Of a stretch of DNA of 64,000 nucleotides, positions 26,062-35,306 are shown piece by piece. Both the position numbers and the translations under genes were made by a program. Source of the stretch: Polyangiaceae bacterium (lineage in GTDB: Bacteria > Myxococcota_A > Polyangia > Polyangiales > Polyangiaceae); assembly GCA_025353725.1 (NCBI GenBank), contig JANXOF010000033.1, positions 22,757 to 86,756 on the forward strand. The letters are read 5' to 3'. The stretch's first letter is position 1; each line of letters starts with the position of its first letter. The notes under the pieces were generated by a model. That model did no database searches and was not told the DNA's origin. It worked only from the letters and a program-made list of their open reading frames with translations.

Positions 26062-27786
26062 CTAGGTCGGGTCGATCAGCGCGCGCACGTTCATCCCCGG
26101 CTCATAACGCGCGATCGAAGCCACCAGGTCGAGTCCTTCGGGCAGCATCCCCTGAACTTGACCCACCACCTGCTCCACCAGATTTCGAGCCTCTTGTTGA
26201 CCCGGCCCGGTCATACAAATGGCGAACCGAAGCGGTCCCGTACGTCCACCGGTAACGGCCGTGAGGGACAGGAGAAGCATGTCGGTGAGTTCGACTACAC
26301 GCGTCGCAGCGCGCCGAAAAGCGAGCATTTCGAGGATTGTCGGGCGGTCCGAGACGAGTCGATTCGGGCCGCGGATCTCGTAGCGCGCGAGGCTGAGAGG
26401 CTGCTCGACCCAGTCGCTGAAGGCCGCCTCTTCGTCGAGCGCACGCGTAAAGTTATCGCGGAGCAAAAGCCCTGTGAGACCGTCGCGGCGCGAAAGGTAG
26501 TTCCGGGCGCGCTTGTGGGGCAGGCTCTCGCTCGCGAAGCTCACCAGTTTGAGTCGCAACTCGCCGATCTGAAACTCCCCTCCGTGCATCAGATTTACGA
26601 TCTTTTTGCGCTCGTACGTGTGTTCGACATACGTGCCGTTCGTCGAGCCGAGATCGTCGATCGTCCAGGAACCCGTCGCCCACTTCACGTTCGCGTGATG
26701 ACCGCTCACCGTGGCTTCGGGAACGACGATGTCGACGTCGCTTCGGCGACCGATCGTGAGGCTCGGCCGTTCGAGCACGATGAGCTCGCCGACGAACTCA
26801 GGCGCGTTCGTCGCAAACGTCGCGAGCAGCGACTGCGAGCCGGGAGCGAACGCCGATTGCGCATTTCGTCCGGGAGGCGGCCCGGGGTCGAGGCGCTCAT
26901 GCGGAACCTGAACCGGATTCGTCGTGAGCTGCGCCGGGTTGAAAAAGCGCAGGTGCCGTGCCGGGAGGCGCTGTTGCGGGTCGTCGGCAAGACACCGGAA
27001 GATTTGCTTAATTTCGTCGACGCTCAGGCCGGCGGGCACGTCGAACATGATCTGCTGACGCATGGGCTTCGAGCGAGGCTTGTAGCCGGGCTCGGGGACG
27101 CGGCACGTCCACATCTCCCAAAGGGCAAGACCGAGCGCGTAGAGGTCGTCCTCGATCGAAGCGCCGCCCGAACGAATTCGCTCGGGCGCCATATAGTTCG
27201 GGGTGCCCCCATCCGGCGGAGCGCCCGGGCGGCGAGCCGAAAGGCGCGCACGTTCTTTCGCGAAGCCGAAGTCGAGAACGATGGCTTTGCCTATCGAACC
27301 ATCCGGGTTCGAGGTCACCATCACGTTGCCCGGTTTCAGGTCGCCGTGCACCAAGCCGCAGGCATGGATAGCCGCCACGCCCTGACAAAGATCTGCCGCG
27401 ATCCTCCGAAATTCGTCCGAGGTGTAACCGCCTTGAGCCTTCTTCCGCCGAATGTGGGTGTGGAGCGTTTGACCCGTGATGTGTTCCATCACGAGGATGG
27501 GCCCGTACGCCGACGGTGCGAGGTCGTGGACCCTGCAAACGTTCGGGTTCGACACCGTACGCGCGAGGATCAGCTCCTGCCGAAGCGCCTCGTCGTCGCC
27601 GGGCATGCGCGCCTCCTCGCGCACGATCTTCAACGCCACCGGCTGTTGCGTCGTTCGGTCGTAGGCAAGAAAGACCTCACCCATGCCTCCCTTGCCGAGG
27701 CTTTGGCGGATCTCATAGCGATCGTTGATCACCGACCCGTGAGTGATCGGGGGCGGCGTAGGTGTCGTGCGCTGCGTCTCGGTCAT
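26062..27786 (-). CDS. Ser/Thr kinase fused to FHA and a degenerate GGDEF domain
   Basis: A 574-residue protein from the ATG at 27786 (an ATG 12 codons upstream is possible). Residues 24-285 are a protein kinase: GKGGMGEVF at 31, ALKI with the ATP-binding Lys at 53, HGDLKPGN at 147-154 (Gly replaces the usual Arg of HRD), and DFGFAKE at 172. Residues 333-415 are an FHA domain (LTIGRRSDVDIVV, LGSTNGTYVEH). Residues 428-574 begin with DGLTGLLLRDNFTRALDEE, the classic opening of a GGDEF domain, but the GGDEF loop itself is lost (TGPLRFAICM at its place). There is no transmembrane helix, so the kinase is cytosolic. It follows the PEGA gene by 78 bp in the same operon. Confidence 0.85.
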   Translation of the reverse strand: MTETQRTTPTPPPITHGSVINDRYEIRQSLGKGGMGEVFLAYDRTTQQPVALKIVREEARMPGDDEALRQELILARTVSNPNVCRVHDLAPSAYGPILVMEHITGQTLHTHIRRKKAQGGYTSDEFRRIAADLCQGVAAIHACGLVHGDLKPGNVMVTSNPDGSIGKAIVLDFGFAKERARLSARRPGAPPDGGTPNYMAPERIRSGGASIEDDLYALGLALWEMWTCRVPEPGYKPRSKPMRQQIMFDVPAGLSVDEIKQIFRCLADDPQQRLPARHLRFFNPAQLTTNPVQVPHERLDPGPPPGRNAQSAFAPGSQSLLATFATNAPEFVGELIVLERPSLTIGRRSDVDIVVPEATVSGHHANVKWATGSWTIDDLGSTNGTYVEHTYERKKIVNLMHGGEFQIGELRLKLVSFASESLPHKRARNYLSRRDGLTGLLLRDNFTRALDEEAAFSDWVEQPLSLARYEIRGPNRLVSDRPTILEMLAFRRAATRVVELTDMLLLSLTAVTGGRTGPLRFAICMTGPGQQEARNLVEQVVGQVQGMLPEGLDLVASIARYEPGMNVRALIDPT

Positions 27787-27864
27787 TGCCTGCGCGTCTG
27801 GTTGCCTTTGTAGCAACGCCAAGGAGCGTCGTTCATTCTAGGAGCTGAAGCAACAGGGAACGCC

Positions 27865-28902
27865 TTAGCGGAACTGGATGGGGCGACTCGCCTGGACGAT
27901 GCCCGGGTTGAGGTTGCCGCTTGGGCCGCTGTACGTCGGCTCTCCTTTGAACAGAAAATAACCGCCCGTGGCTAAACCGCCGGCGAGCACAACGCCTCCC
28001 GCGACCCAAACCCACGTCGGAAGGCCCTTGCTCGGTTCGGGCTCAAGGGTTACGGCGACCTCGCGCGCCTGTCGGTCCTGGATGAGCACCTCGGCTTGGT
28101 ACGTACGCATCTTCGGGGCCGTTACTTTTAGCGTGTGCCCACCCGTCGACAAAACACCCGACCAACCCCCCGTGCCGACCACGCGGCCGTCGACAAGGAC
28201 AGTGGACCCCGGCGAGGCGTGGACGCTCAGTCGGCCATCATGGATGATCTTCACCATCGCGATGGCGACCGAGACGCGCGCGGCTCCGCCGACGGGGACG
28301 TCCTTTAAAACCTCTTCGAAGCCCTCCTTTCGGACCCGAAGTTTGCGTAACCCGATGTCGACCACGACGGGTGGAACCGGCGAGCCACCGATGGCCTCGT
28401 CGTCGATGCTGAGTTCGGCGCCGGGTTCGTCAATCGTCACCTGGAGCGTTGCAGTGAACGGCTCCATGACCTGAACGAGTTCGCGGGCGTCGCTCTTGTC
28501 TTGCGCTCCGAGAACGGCCTCGCCCTCCTTCAAGTATTGCCGAATGAGGTGAAGGGACCGAGCGTAGTGGCGGAGGTTTTTCTCGCACGCCGCCATGTTC
28601 CATAGGAGACGCGGATCTTTCGACCGCGCGTAGGCGCTCGAAAACTTCACGAGCGAACCGGCGTGGTCGCCGTCCGCGTACAGCACCTTGCCTGAGGCGT
28701 AATCGGCTTTGGAGTCACCCTCGAGCGTGTCGGCGAGCGAGGGTGTTGACGGCGCGGCTGCGGGTGGAATTGCCGCGGGGACTAGCGCGGGAACCGGAAC
28801 AGCCGCCGAATCGCGTTTGGGGCGAGTCGGCTTTTGCGCGTACGCCTCACTCACGAACAGCGAAGCGGCAAGAATACCGGTAAGCCCTATCGGCAGTTTC
28901 AT
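27865..28902 (-). CDS. PEGA domain membrane protein
   Basis: A 345-residue protein with a signal peptide (ILAASLFVSEAYA), a helical region around residues 60-145 resembling tetratricopeptide-like repeats (YASGKVLYADGDHAGSLVKF), then two PEGA-type beta modules (AELSIDDEAIGGSPVPPVVV near 190, and SPGSTVLVDGRVVGTGGWSG near 255). A transmembrane helix near residue 310 (VWVAGGVVLAGGLATGGYFL) lies near the C-terminus. PEGA modules are common in envelope proteins that partner Ser/Thr kinases in myxobacteria. The ATG overlaps the kinase stop (TGATG at 28900-28904), so it is coupled to that kinase. Confidence 0.82.
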   Translation of the reverse strand: MKLPIGLTGILAASLFVSEAYAQKPTRPKRDSAAVPVPALVPAAIPPAAAPSTPSLADTLEGDSKADYASGKVLYADGDHAGSLVKFSSAYARSKDPRLLWNMAACEKNLRHYARSLHLIRQYLKEGEAVLGAQDKSDARELVQVMEPFTATLQVTIDEPGAELSIDDEAIGGSPVPPVVVDIGLRKLRVRKEGFEEVLKDVPVGGAARVSVAIAMVKIIHDGRLSVHASPGSTVLVDGRVVGTGGWSGVLSTGGHTLKVTAPKMRTYQAEVLIQDRQAREVAVTLEPEPSKGLPTWVWVAGGVVLAGGLATGGYFLFKGEPTYSGPSGNLNPGIVQASRPIQFR

Positions 28903-30413
28903 CACTTGAGTCCCATTTGTAGAGGGTTCTTGTCGGGCGCGAGAGCCGGCGACGCCGAGGCAGGAGGTGAGGCCGAAGCCACGATTCCAGCGTCATGCTT
29001 TCCACGCCGCTGCGCGGACGCGCGCGGGGACGAAGCTAGAAACGGGGCGGGCGGCGCCGCAGAAACGGCGGGCGGAGGAGTCGTCACGACGGCGTCGGCG
29101 TTTTCCGCGACGACCGCGGGTGGAACCACGGCGGACAGCAAAGGTTGCGCCGACGCGACGAGCCCTACGGAGCTTCGCGCGTCAGGCGCTCGCAGGGCGA
29201 CACGAGTGGCGATAACAAACGCCGCCGAGACGGTCGCCAAGGACGCGATTCCCATCAGCATTTGAGCACGTCGCTTGCGCGGTGGACTCTCCGCAGCGGG
29301 CCGCGCGTTTGGAAAAGCCTGAACTGGGGCTTCGGCGAACGCCGCGGGCGCAACGGGGCTCGTCAAGTTCGTCATGGCCACCGACTGAGGGGCAGCCATC
29401 GCGCCAACGATGCCCGTTCGATCGGCTCCCTCCGAGGCGGCTGCCGACGACAAAAGCTCCAGCGACAGCCGAGGCTGCGAACGCTGTCCCTCGGCGCCGG
29501 CGGTCGGCAAAAGCGACGCGCCGAGTACGCGAGCGATTTTCTCGACGGTTTCCTGCTGGCCCTGCGACGCAAAGGGGGCGAGCGCCACGGCAAACTCTTT
29601 GACCGACGCATGCCGCTCATGCGGCTTGTTCTGCATGCAGCGGGCGATGGCGAACTCGAGGTCGAGCGTCACTTCCGGTCGTAGCGAGGAGAGGCGTTCA
29701 GGCTCGTTGTTCAGGATAGCGCCGATGATCTCCGCGAGCGTGTCGCCGTCGAACGGCTTCCGATTCGACAAAAGCTCGAACAAGATCACGCCCAACGCCC
29801 AAATATCGGACCGCGCGTCCACATGCTTGCTCGCAATGAGCTGTTCGGGCGACATGTAGTGCGGCGTACCCATGACCGCCGCCGTTTGAGTCAGCGCTTG
29901 GCTCGCCGTGTCCGCGACTTTCGAGATTCCGAAGTCTAAGACTTTGACGATCGAGCGCCTGTCCGGTCGCTTCGCCAGAAACAAGTTGGCGGGCTTCAGG
30001 TCGCGGTGAACGATTCCCGCGGCGTGCGCTTCGGCGAGTGCCTCGCAAGCTTCGAGGACGTAACCGACCGCGTCGGCTATCGGAAGCGGCCCGCAGCGAT
30101 CGAGGAGATGAGAGAGGTCTTCGCCCTCGAGATACTCGAGCACCATGAAGGGCGCGCCGTCGTCGAACTTGCCGACGTCGAGCACCCGCGCGACGTGCTC
30201 TCCCCGGATTTTCGCCGCCGCTCTGGCCTCTCGTGCAAACCGCTCGACGATTTCGGGATTCGCGAGAGTCTCGGGCAGGAGGTACTTGATAGCGACTTTT
30301 TGATCGAGCTCGATATGGCGTGCGGCGACCACCACGCCCATGCCGCCGACGCCGAGCACGCGCTCGATAATGTACTTTCCGGCGAGCGTGCCGCCGATTT
30401 CTGGCACCGGCAT
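28902..30413 (-). CDS. Transmembrane Ser/Thr protein kinase
   Basis: A 503-residue kinase starting at the ATG at 30413, which overlaps the stop of the upstream lipoprotein gene by one base (TGATG at 30411-30415). Kinase residues 13-280: GVGGMGVVVA near 21, the ATP-binding Lys in AIKYLL at 43, HRDLKPAN at 136-143, DFGISKV at 160 and GTPHYMSPEQL. After a Ser/Ala-rich linker a transmembrane helix (MLMGIASLATVSAAFVIATR) lies near residue 390, followed by an exported Pro/Ala-rich tail. Ligand sensing would occur outside the cell. It sits between the propeller-like lipoprotein and the PEGA protein, all coupled, so they probably work in one pathway. Confidence 0.92.
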   Translation of the reverse strand: MPVPEIGGTLAGKYIIERVLGVGGMGVVVAARHIELDQKVAIKYLLPETLANPEIVERFAREARAAAKIRGEHVARVLDVGKFDDGAPFMVLEYLEGEDLSHLLDRCGPLPIADAVGYVLEACEALAEAHAAGIVHRDLKPANLFLAKRPDRRSIVKVLDFGISKVADTASQALTQTAAVMGTPHYMSPEQLIASKHVDARSDIWALGVILFELLSNRKPFDGDTLAEIIGAILNNEPERLSSLRPEVTLDLEFAIARCMQNKPHERHASVKEFAVALAPFASQGQQETVEKIARVLGASLLPTAGAEGQRSQPRLSLELLSSAAASEGADRTGIVGAMAAPQSVAMTNLTSPVAPAAFAEAPVQAFPNARPAAESPPRKRRAQMLMGIASLATVSAAFVIATRVALRAPDARSSVGLVASAQPLLSAVVPPAVVAENADAVVTTPPPAVSAAPPAPFLASSPRASAQRRGKHDAGIVASASPPASASPALAPDKNPLQMGLK

Positions 30414-32437
30414 CAGGGACCACATTCCGCGGGAGCGCGAATGCGATAGGCGCCGCCGGTTTGGGCCAGTGTTCCGAAGAATGCCCAATACACGTAGAGC
30501 CCATTGGGGCCAGCCCCGAGGTCAACGCCGAGCGCATCTCCGGGTGCGCCGCGCAAATCGGCGAGAACCGTGGGAGCGACAGCGACAGCGCCGCCGGTAG
30601 GAACCCACAGAATACCTACGTTTGACGAATAGAATACGCACTTGTCATTCGCGACGATCCCACGCGGGTAGAGCAGATTCCCGTGCTTCGTCAGTGCGCT
30701 TACGCCCGCTTGATCGACCAGCTTTGTAAATGCAGTGGCTCCCGTTTGTGTTGGCGCGGGGTTGGCGCGGTACACGGAGTTGCCCTGCAAAAAGAAAGCG
30801 GCTCGCTGCTGCACGACGACCGCCGACCGGAGCGCCTCAATGGGTCCGCTTCCCCCCGTTGGATCCCCTAGCCCGCAAACGACGGAGGTCGGCGGCATAA
30901 CGCTGCAGTGAAACATGAGACCGTCGCGCGTTCCAAAAAGGAACTGGCCTTGCGGTAACGCCGCTATCGTCGTCGCGCGTGTCATCGGCGCACCCGCCTG
31001 TTCCGTCGCACCCGCGATGTCACTCGCCGCAATAGACACGGACCCAGGCCCTCCGGAATCCATCGCCCAAAAGTACTGTTGAGTCATCCCTGCGCCGAGG
31101 TACGCGACGCCCTGCGGCCGGTTGCCAGGAGGCACGAACGGGATGGAGGACACCTTCAAATTCGTGGCAGGACCGGAAACGATAAATCCTAAGTTGTTTT
31201 CGACCTCGGCTATCGCCACGGAGGTGTCATAACCGGAAATGAATCGCGTGCCGGGTCGAGAATTGATGACGCCCTGACCCACCTGCTTTCCAGGCGTGCC
31301 GTCGCTGACTACCGCGAGGCCTTGCTCACCGGCGACGTAAAGTGCTGTCCCCGCCAGGGCGACTCCTGTGACGAAGCTTTCCGGCATGACGAGCTCGGGG
31401 ACTCCAGCATTCGGTAGTCCTCCCTCCCCGTTCGAAGGCACTCCGCCGTCGACGCCCGTTGGACGCGACGCGCCACCGCTGCACAGCGGCTGCGATGAAA
31501 GCTTCGCCGGACAGCGCCCGACAGCGCCGTAAAGCTCCGCGCGCTTCGAGGTGATAAGCCGGCAAAAGGGCGCGGCGAGTTCGACGGTCTGACCCACGAC
31601 GCGCCAGCCTGCGTCACCGTTGTCGATCGGGACGAAGCACCGGCCGTCGAGACAGGTCCCCACGTCAGAGGTCGCGAGAGCCAGGTTCGCCGTGACCGGA
31701 TCCTGGCCGCTCAGCGGAAACGAGCAACGTCCGCTCGCGTCTGTAGCCGCAACGAAACCGTCGATCGGCTGCGCGCCGGCAAGGCACGTGCGCGGTTCGA
31801 AGCAGGCGCCTCCGCGGCTTTCCTCCCCAAAAACTAGGCTGGCCGCGTAGTCGGGAAGCGTGGCCGAATCGACGAACGAGCTTTTGCACACGCCGTCGAT
31901 GACGGTTTCGTCGGGGTCTGCGCACACCGAGATAACGGCAGCGCCGTAGGGGTCGAACTCGTCCTCCGTCACAAGTCCCGGAGTGACGCCGGGACCGGGA
32001 GGGAGGTACTGCGCGGGTAGCTCGCCCGTGGCCGATCCGTCGTTCACAAACGTGAGCGGGACGTTCAGCAGTCCCGTACGCCCACCGCGCGGCACCGTCG
32101 TGCGAATGTCGCGGAGTACCCGTGGTTTGCGATCCTGAAACGCAATCACGCGGACGCGAATGGTGAGGTTCGGGTCGTCAGGTTCGACGATGGCGATCGT
32201 ACCTGGCATTTCGACCGTGCCGTCCGGCCTGACGCGCCCTACTACGTTGTGCTTGACCGCGGTCCCCGCCTTGATGGTCAGCGACACCACGCTGATGTCC
32301 TTCGGCGTTTGCAGGTCGGTCGTGATGGCGAGCATCAGGCCGCCCTTTTTCGAGCCGCAGCCAGGAAGTATCGCCGTAAGCGTCGCGAGGGAGAAGGTCG
32401 CAGCAGCCGCCAGCGAGCGAAGAGCGATCACAGCCAT
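30413..32437 (-). CDS. Large lipoprotein with propeller-like repeats
   Basis: A 674-residue lipoprotein: signal peptide ending TAILPGC, lipobox Cys at about residue 27. The N-terminal part (to about 160) reads as a beta-sandwich; a Cys-rich middle section (residues about 165-330: CADPDETVIDGVCKSS, CFEPRTCLAG, CLDGRCFVP) suggests disulfides; the rest has repeated short strands such as GVALAGTALYVAGEQG, GVAYLGAGM and GLYVYWAFFG, as in beta-propeller proteins. No enzyme motif is visible. Proteins of this layout are frequent on myxobacterial surfaces. It is directly coupled upstream of a membrane kinase and could provide its extracellular sensing or scaffold partner; this is inference. Confidence 0.72.
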   Translation of the reverse strand: MAVIALRSLAAAATFSLATLTAILPGCGSKKGGLMLAITTDLQTPKDISVVSLTIKAGTAVKHNVVGRVRPDGTVEMPGTIAIVEPDDPNLTIRVRVIAFQDRKPRVLRDIRTTVPRGGRTGLLNVPLTFVNDGSATGELPAQYLPPGPGVTPGLVTEDEFDPYGAAVISVCADPDETVIDGVCKSSFVDSATLPDYAASLVFGEESRGGACFEPRTCLAGAQPIDGFVAATDASGRCSFPLSGQDPVTANLALATSDVGTCLDGRCFVPIDNGDAGWRVVGQTVELAAPFCRLITSKRAELYGAVGRCPAKLSSQPLCSGGASRPTGVDGGVPSNGEGGLPNAGVPELVMPESFVTGVALAGTALYVAGEQGLAVVSDGTPGKQVGQGVINSRPGTRFISGYDTSVAIAEVENNLGFIVSGPATNLKVSSIPFVPPGNRPQGVAYLGAGMTQQYFWAMDSGGPGSVSIAASDIAGATEQAGAPMTRATTIAALPQGQFLFGTRDGLMFHCSVMPPTSVVCGLGDPTGGSGPIEALRSAVVVQQRAAFFLQGNSVYRANPAPTQTGATAFTKLVDQAGVSALTKHGNLLYPRGIVANDKCVFYSSNVGILWVPTGGAVAVAPTVLADLRGAPGDALGVDLGAGPNGLYVYWAFFGTLAQTGGAYRIRAPAECGP

Positions 32438-32494
32438 CGCGAGGAAGGCTACGGCAAAGACGAGTTCAAGAGCAACGAGCGAACTTGGCTTACA

Positions 32495-35254
32495 TCAAGA
32501 CACGAGGCCGTACAGACTCTCGAGCGCTTCATCCAACTTGGTCACCTCCGTGCCCCCTGCTTGCGCCATATCAGGCCGGCCGCCGCCTGCGCCTCCGAGA
32601 AGCTGCGCTATCGGCCTAATGAGATCGCCCGCTTTGAACTTCCCGACAAGTGACTTGGAGACGGTGCAGACGAGCTGCGCTTTTGGACCGTGGATAGAGC
32701 CAAGTAGGACGATCGCGTCGCCGAGCTTATCGCGTAGCTTTTCGGCGAGTTCGCGAAGCATCGCCACATCATCAACGTCGACTTTGGCCGCAATGACCTT
32801 TCCGAACGGGAACGCGCGGGCTCTCGCGACGAGGTCATCGACACGTCCACCGGCCCCCGAACCCGCGCTGCCTCCAGAGCCGCCGAAGGCTACTTTTCGT
32901 TTGAGCTCGCTCAGCTCCTTTTCGGCTTTTTTACTGTCTTCGATGAGCTTTTCGATCTTTTCGAGAAGCTCGCTCGGGGCTGCCTTCAGGAGCTTCGCGG
33001 CGCTCTTCACGGAACTCTCGAGCTGCCTCACGTAGCTCAGGGCGTTCAAGCCGGTAGCCGCCTCGATGCGCCGCACGCCGGCCGCGATACCGCTATCGGA
33101 GAGAATCTTGAAGAGGCCGATTTCGCCCAGCGAGCGCGCATGGGTACCTCCGCACAGCTCGACCGAGTCGGTGGTCATCGTGAGAACGCGAACGACGTCG
33201 CCATACTTATCGCCAAAAATCGCCAACGCCCCGCGCTGCTTCGCCTCCGACTGCGAGAGAACGTCGGTCACCACATTCGCGGCTTGAAGGATTTTATCAT
33301 TCACGAGATCCTCAATGGTTTGGAGCTGTTCGGGCGTGAGCGCCTTCGCCGCCGAATAGTCGAAACGAAGCCGCGAAGGCCCCACCAGAGAGCCCTTTTG
33401 AGTCGCCGTCTCCCCGACTGTCTTACGTAAGGCCCAGTGGAGCAAATGGGTGGCTGAATGGTTTCGGCGCGTCGCGCTGCGGAGGGCGTGAGCGACTTCG
33501 AGATGCACGACGTCTCCCACGGACACCACGCCGGAGATCACCTCGCCGAGATGCACAATGAGCCCGTCAAGCGGCTTCTGTGTATCTTCCACGCGAATGA
33601 CGGCGCCGCCCGTCGTCCGAATTTCCCCGCAATCGCCCACTTGACCACCGGACTCGCCGTAGAACGGCGTCTCGTCGACCACGACCGCGACCTTGTCCCC
33701 ACGCTTCACGGCGAGCGTCGGCGTGCTCGGTGACACCTCGCCGTGGGCAAGAAACAGCACCCGACCTTCGCCCTCTTCGCGGTCGTAGCCCGTAAAGCGC
33801 ACGCTCGCGGCCGAGGCGCCGCCGTGAGCCTCGCGCAGGGCCTCGAGAGCTTTTTGGTAAATGGAGGCGACGGCGTCATCCATCCGGAACGCCTCGCTGC
33901 GCGCTTTTTGCTCGGCCATCGCACGCTCGTAGGCGCCTACGTCGATCGTCAAGTGGCGCTCGTGCGCGATAACCTCGGTGAGGTCCATCGGGAATCCGTA
34001 CGTGTCATACAGCTTGAACACGGCGTCGCCCGGAATCACTGTCCCGCCGGACTTTCCGAGTCGCCCGACCTCTTCATCGAGCATCTTGAGACCGCGGTCG
34101 ATGGTCTCGCGAAAGCGGACCTCCTCCTGCTCGACCACGCTCGCGATAATCTCTTTGCGCGCGATGAGCTCGGGATAGGCCTCCCCCATTTGGCTGACGA
34201 CCTCGAGCGCGACTTCGTGGAGAAACGGCTTTGTGATTCCTAAGCGATGCCCGTGACGAATCGCTCGTCGCATGACACGCCGAAGCACGTAAGGGCGCGC
34301 GGCGCGATCGGGGAACACGCCTTCAGAAATCAAAAAGGCTGTCAGTCGCGCGTGGTCGGCAATGACACGCATCGAGACGTCGTCAGGGCTTTGCGAGCCG
34401 CCGTAGCGCTTGCCCGAAAGCTGCGCCCCTTTCTCAACGAGTGACCGCAGCAGGTCGGTATCGTAATTTGTCGTCTTGCCTTGAAGCACGCTCGTCATGC
34501 GCTCGAGCCCCGCGCCCGTGTCGACCGCAGGCTTCGGAAGCGGGCTTAGCGCGTACCCACCGCCTTCGATTTCGGTGCGGTTGAACTGCATGAAGACGAG
34601 GTTCCAAATCTCCATCCAACCCTTGCCATCGTGCGTCGGCTCTTCACCGAACGTCGAAGGCGTGGGCGCGCCGTCCCCCGTGAAGAAGTGGAGCTCAGTG
34701 CACGGGCCACACGGGCCGGTGTCGCCCATCTGCCAGAAATTGTCGCCGGGCATTCCAGGAATACCGATGATGCGGTCGTCACCGAAGCCTGTCACTTTTT
34801 TCCAAAGCGCGCGCGCCTCGTCGTCGGCCGGAACCCCCTCGGCGCCTCCGAATACCGTGATTACGAGTCGCTCTTTAGGAATCTCCCACTCCCGCGTGAG
34901 AAGCTCCCAGGCAAACGGGATAGCGTCTTCCTTGAAATAATCGCCAAAGCTGAAGTTGCCGAGCATCTCGAAAAACGTGTGATGACGTGCAGTGACGCCG
35001 ACGTTTTCGAGGTCGTTGTGTTTCCCCGAAATTCGGATGCACTTCTGGCTCGACGTCGCACGAGTGAACGGGCGGCGGTCTTTTCCGGTAAAGACATCTT
35101 TGAAGGGGACCATGCCTGCGTTCGTAAACATCAGCGTCGGATCGTTTTCAGGAATGAGCGGCGCCGAAGCGCACACCTCGTGGCCTTTGCCTTTGAAAAA
35201 CGAAAGAAACGAGGCGCGGATCTGAGAGCTAAGCAAGCTTGTCTTCGAGCTCAT
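32495..35254 (-). CDS. alaS: Alanyl-tRNA synthetase
   Basis: A 919-residue class II synthetase. The start is set at 35254 (MSSKTSLLSSQIRASFLSFF); the frame is open a further 55 codons upstream, but that part is Arg-rich and unlike AlaRS. The aminoacylation core begins with FLSFFKGKGHEVCASAPLIP and contains FTNAGMVPFKDVF. The editing domain shows RNHSATHLLHWALRK and CGGTHARSLGEIG with the zinc-binding His and Cys residues. The C-terminal region with GGGRPDMAQAGG is the tRNA-binding DHHA1-type end. Length is close to the usual 870-880 residues, with a slightly longer C-terminus. It charges tRNA-Ala and is essential. Confidence 0.97.
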   Translation of the reverse strand: MSSKTSLLSSQIRASFLSFFKGKGHEVCASAPLIPENDPTLMFTNAGMVPFKDVFTGKDRRPFTRATSSQKCIRISGKHNDLENVGVTARHHTFFEMLGNFSFGDYFKEDAIPFAWELLTREWEIPKERLVITVFGGAEGVPADDEARALWKKVTGFGDDRIIGIPGMPGDNFWQMGDTGPCGPCTELHFFTGDGAPTPSTFGEEPTHDGKGWMEIWNLVFMQFNRTEIEGGGYALSPLPKPAVDTGAGLERMTSVLQGKTTNYDTDLLRSLVEKGAQLSGKRYGGSQSPDDVSMRVIADHARLTAFLISEGVFPDRAARPYVLRRVMRRAIRHGHRLGITKPFLHEVALEVVSQMGEAYPELIARKEIIASVVEQEEVRFRETIDRGLKMLDEEVGRLGKSGGTVIPGDAVFKLYDTYGFPMDLTEVIAHERHLTIDVGAYERAMAEQKARSEAFRMDDAVASIYQKALEALREAHGGASAASVRFTGYDREEGEGRVLFLAHGEVSPSTPTLAVKRGDKVAVVVDETPFYGESGGQVGDCGEIRTTGGAVIRVEDTQKPLDGLIVHLGEVISGVVSVGDVVHLEVAHALRSATRRNHSATHLLHWALRKTVGETATQKGSLVGPSRLRFDYSAAKALTPEQLQTIEDLVNDKILQAANVVTDVLSQSEAKQRGALAIFGDKYGDVVRVLTMTTDSVELCGGTHARSLGEIGLFKILSDSGIAAGVRRIEAATGLNALSYVRQLESSVKSAAKLLKAAPSELLEKIEKLIEDSKKAEKELSELKRKVAFGGSGGSAGSGAGGRVDDLVARARAFPFGKVIAAKVDVDDVAMLRELAEKLRDKLGDAIVLLGSIHGPKAQLVCTVSKSLVGKFKAGDLIRPIAQLLGGAGGGRPDMAQAGGTEVTKLDEALESLYGLVS

Positions 35255-35306
35255 GGAGGTGCCGATTCTTAGCACCTTTCGCGCCTTTTTACGCGGTTTC
35301 CGAAGT

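Noticed and set aside
26158..27813. A long open frame of 551 codons on the plus strand opposite the kinase-FHA gene
   Set aside because: It mirrors the GC-biased codon pattern of the minus-strand kinase gene, which shows clear kinase and FHA motifs; the antisense product is Arg/His-rich and matches nothing recognisable.
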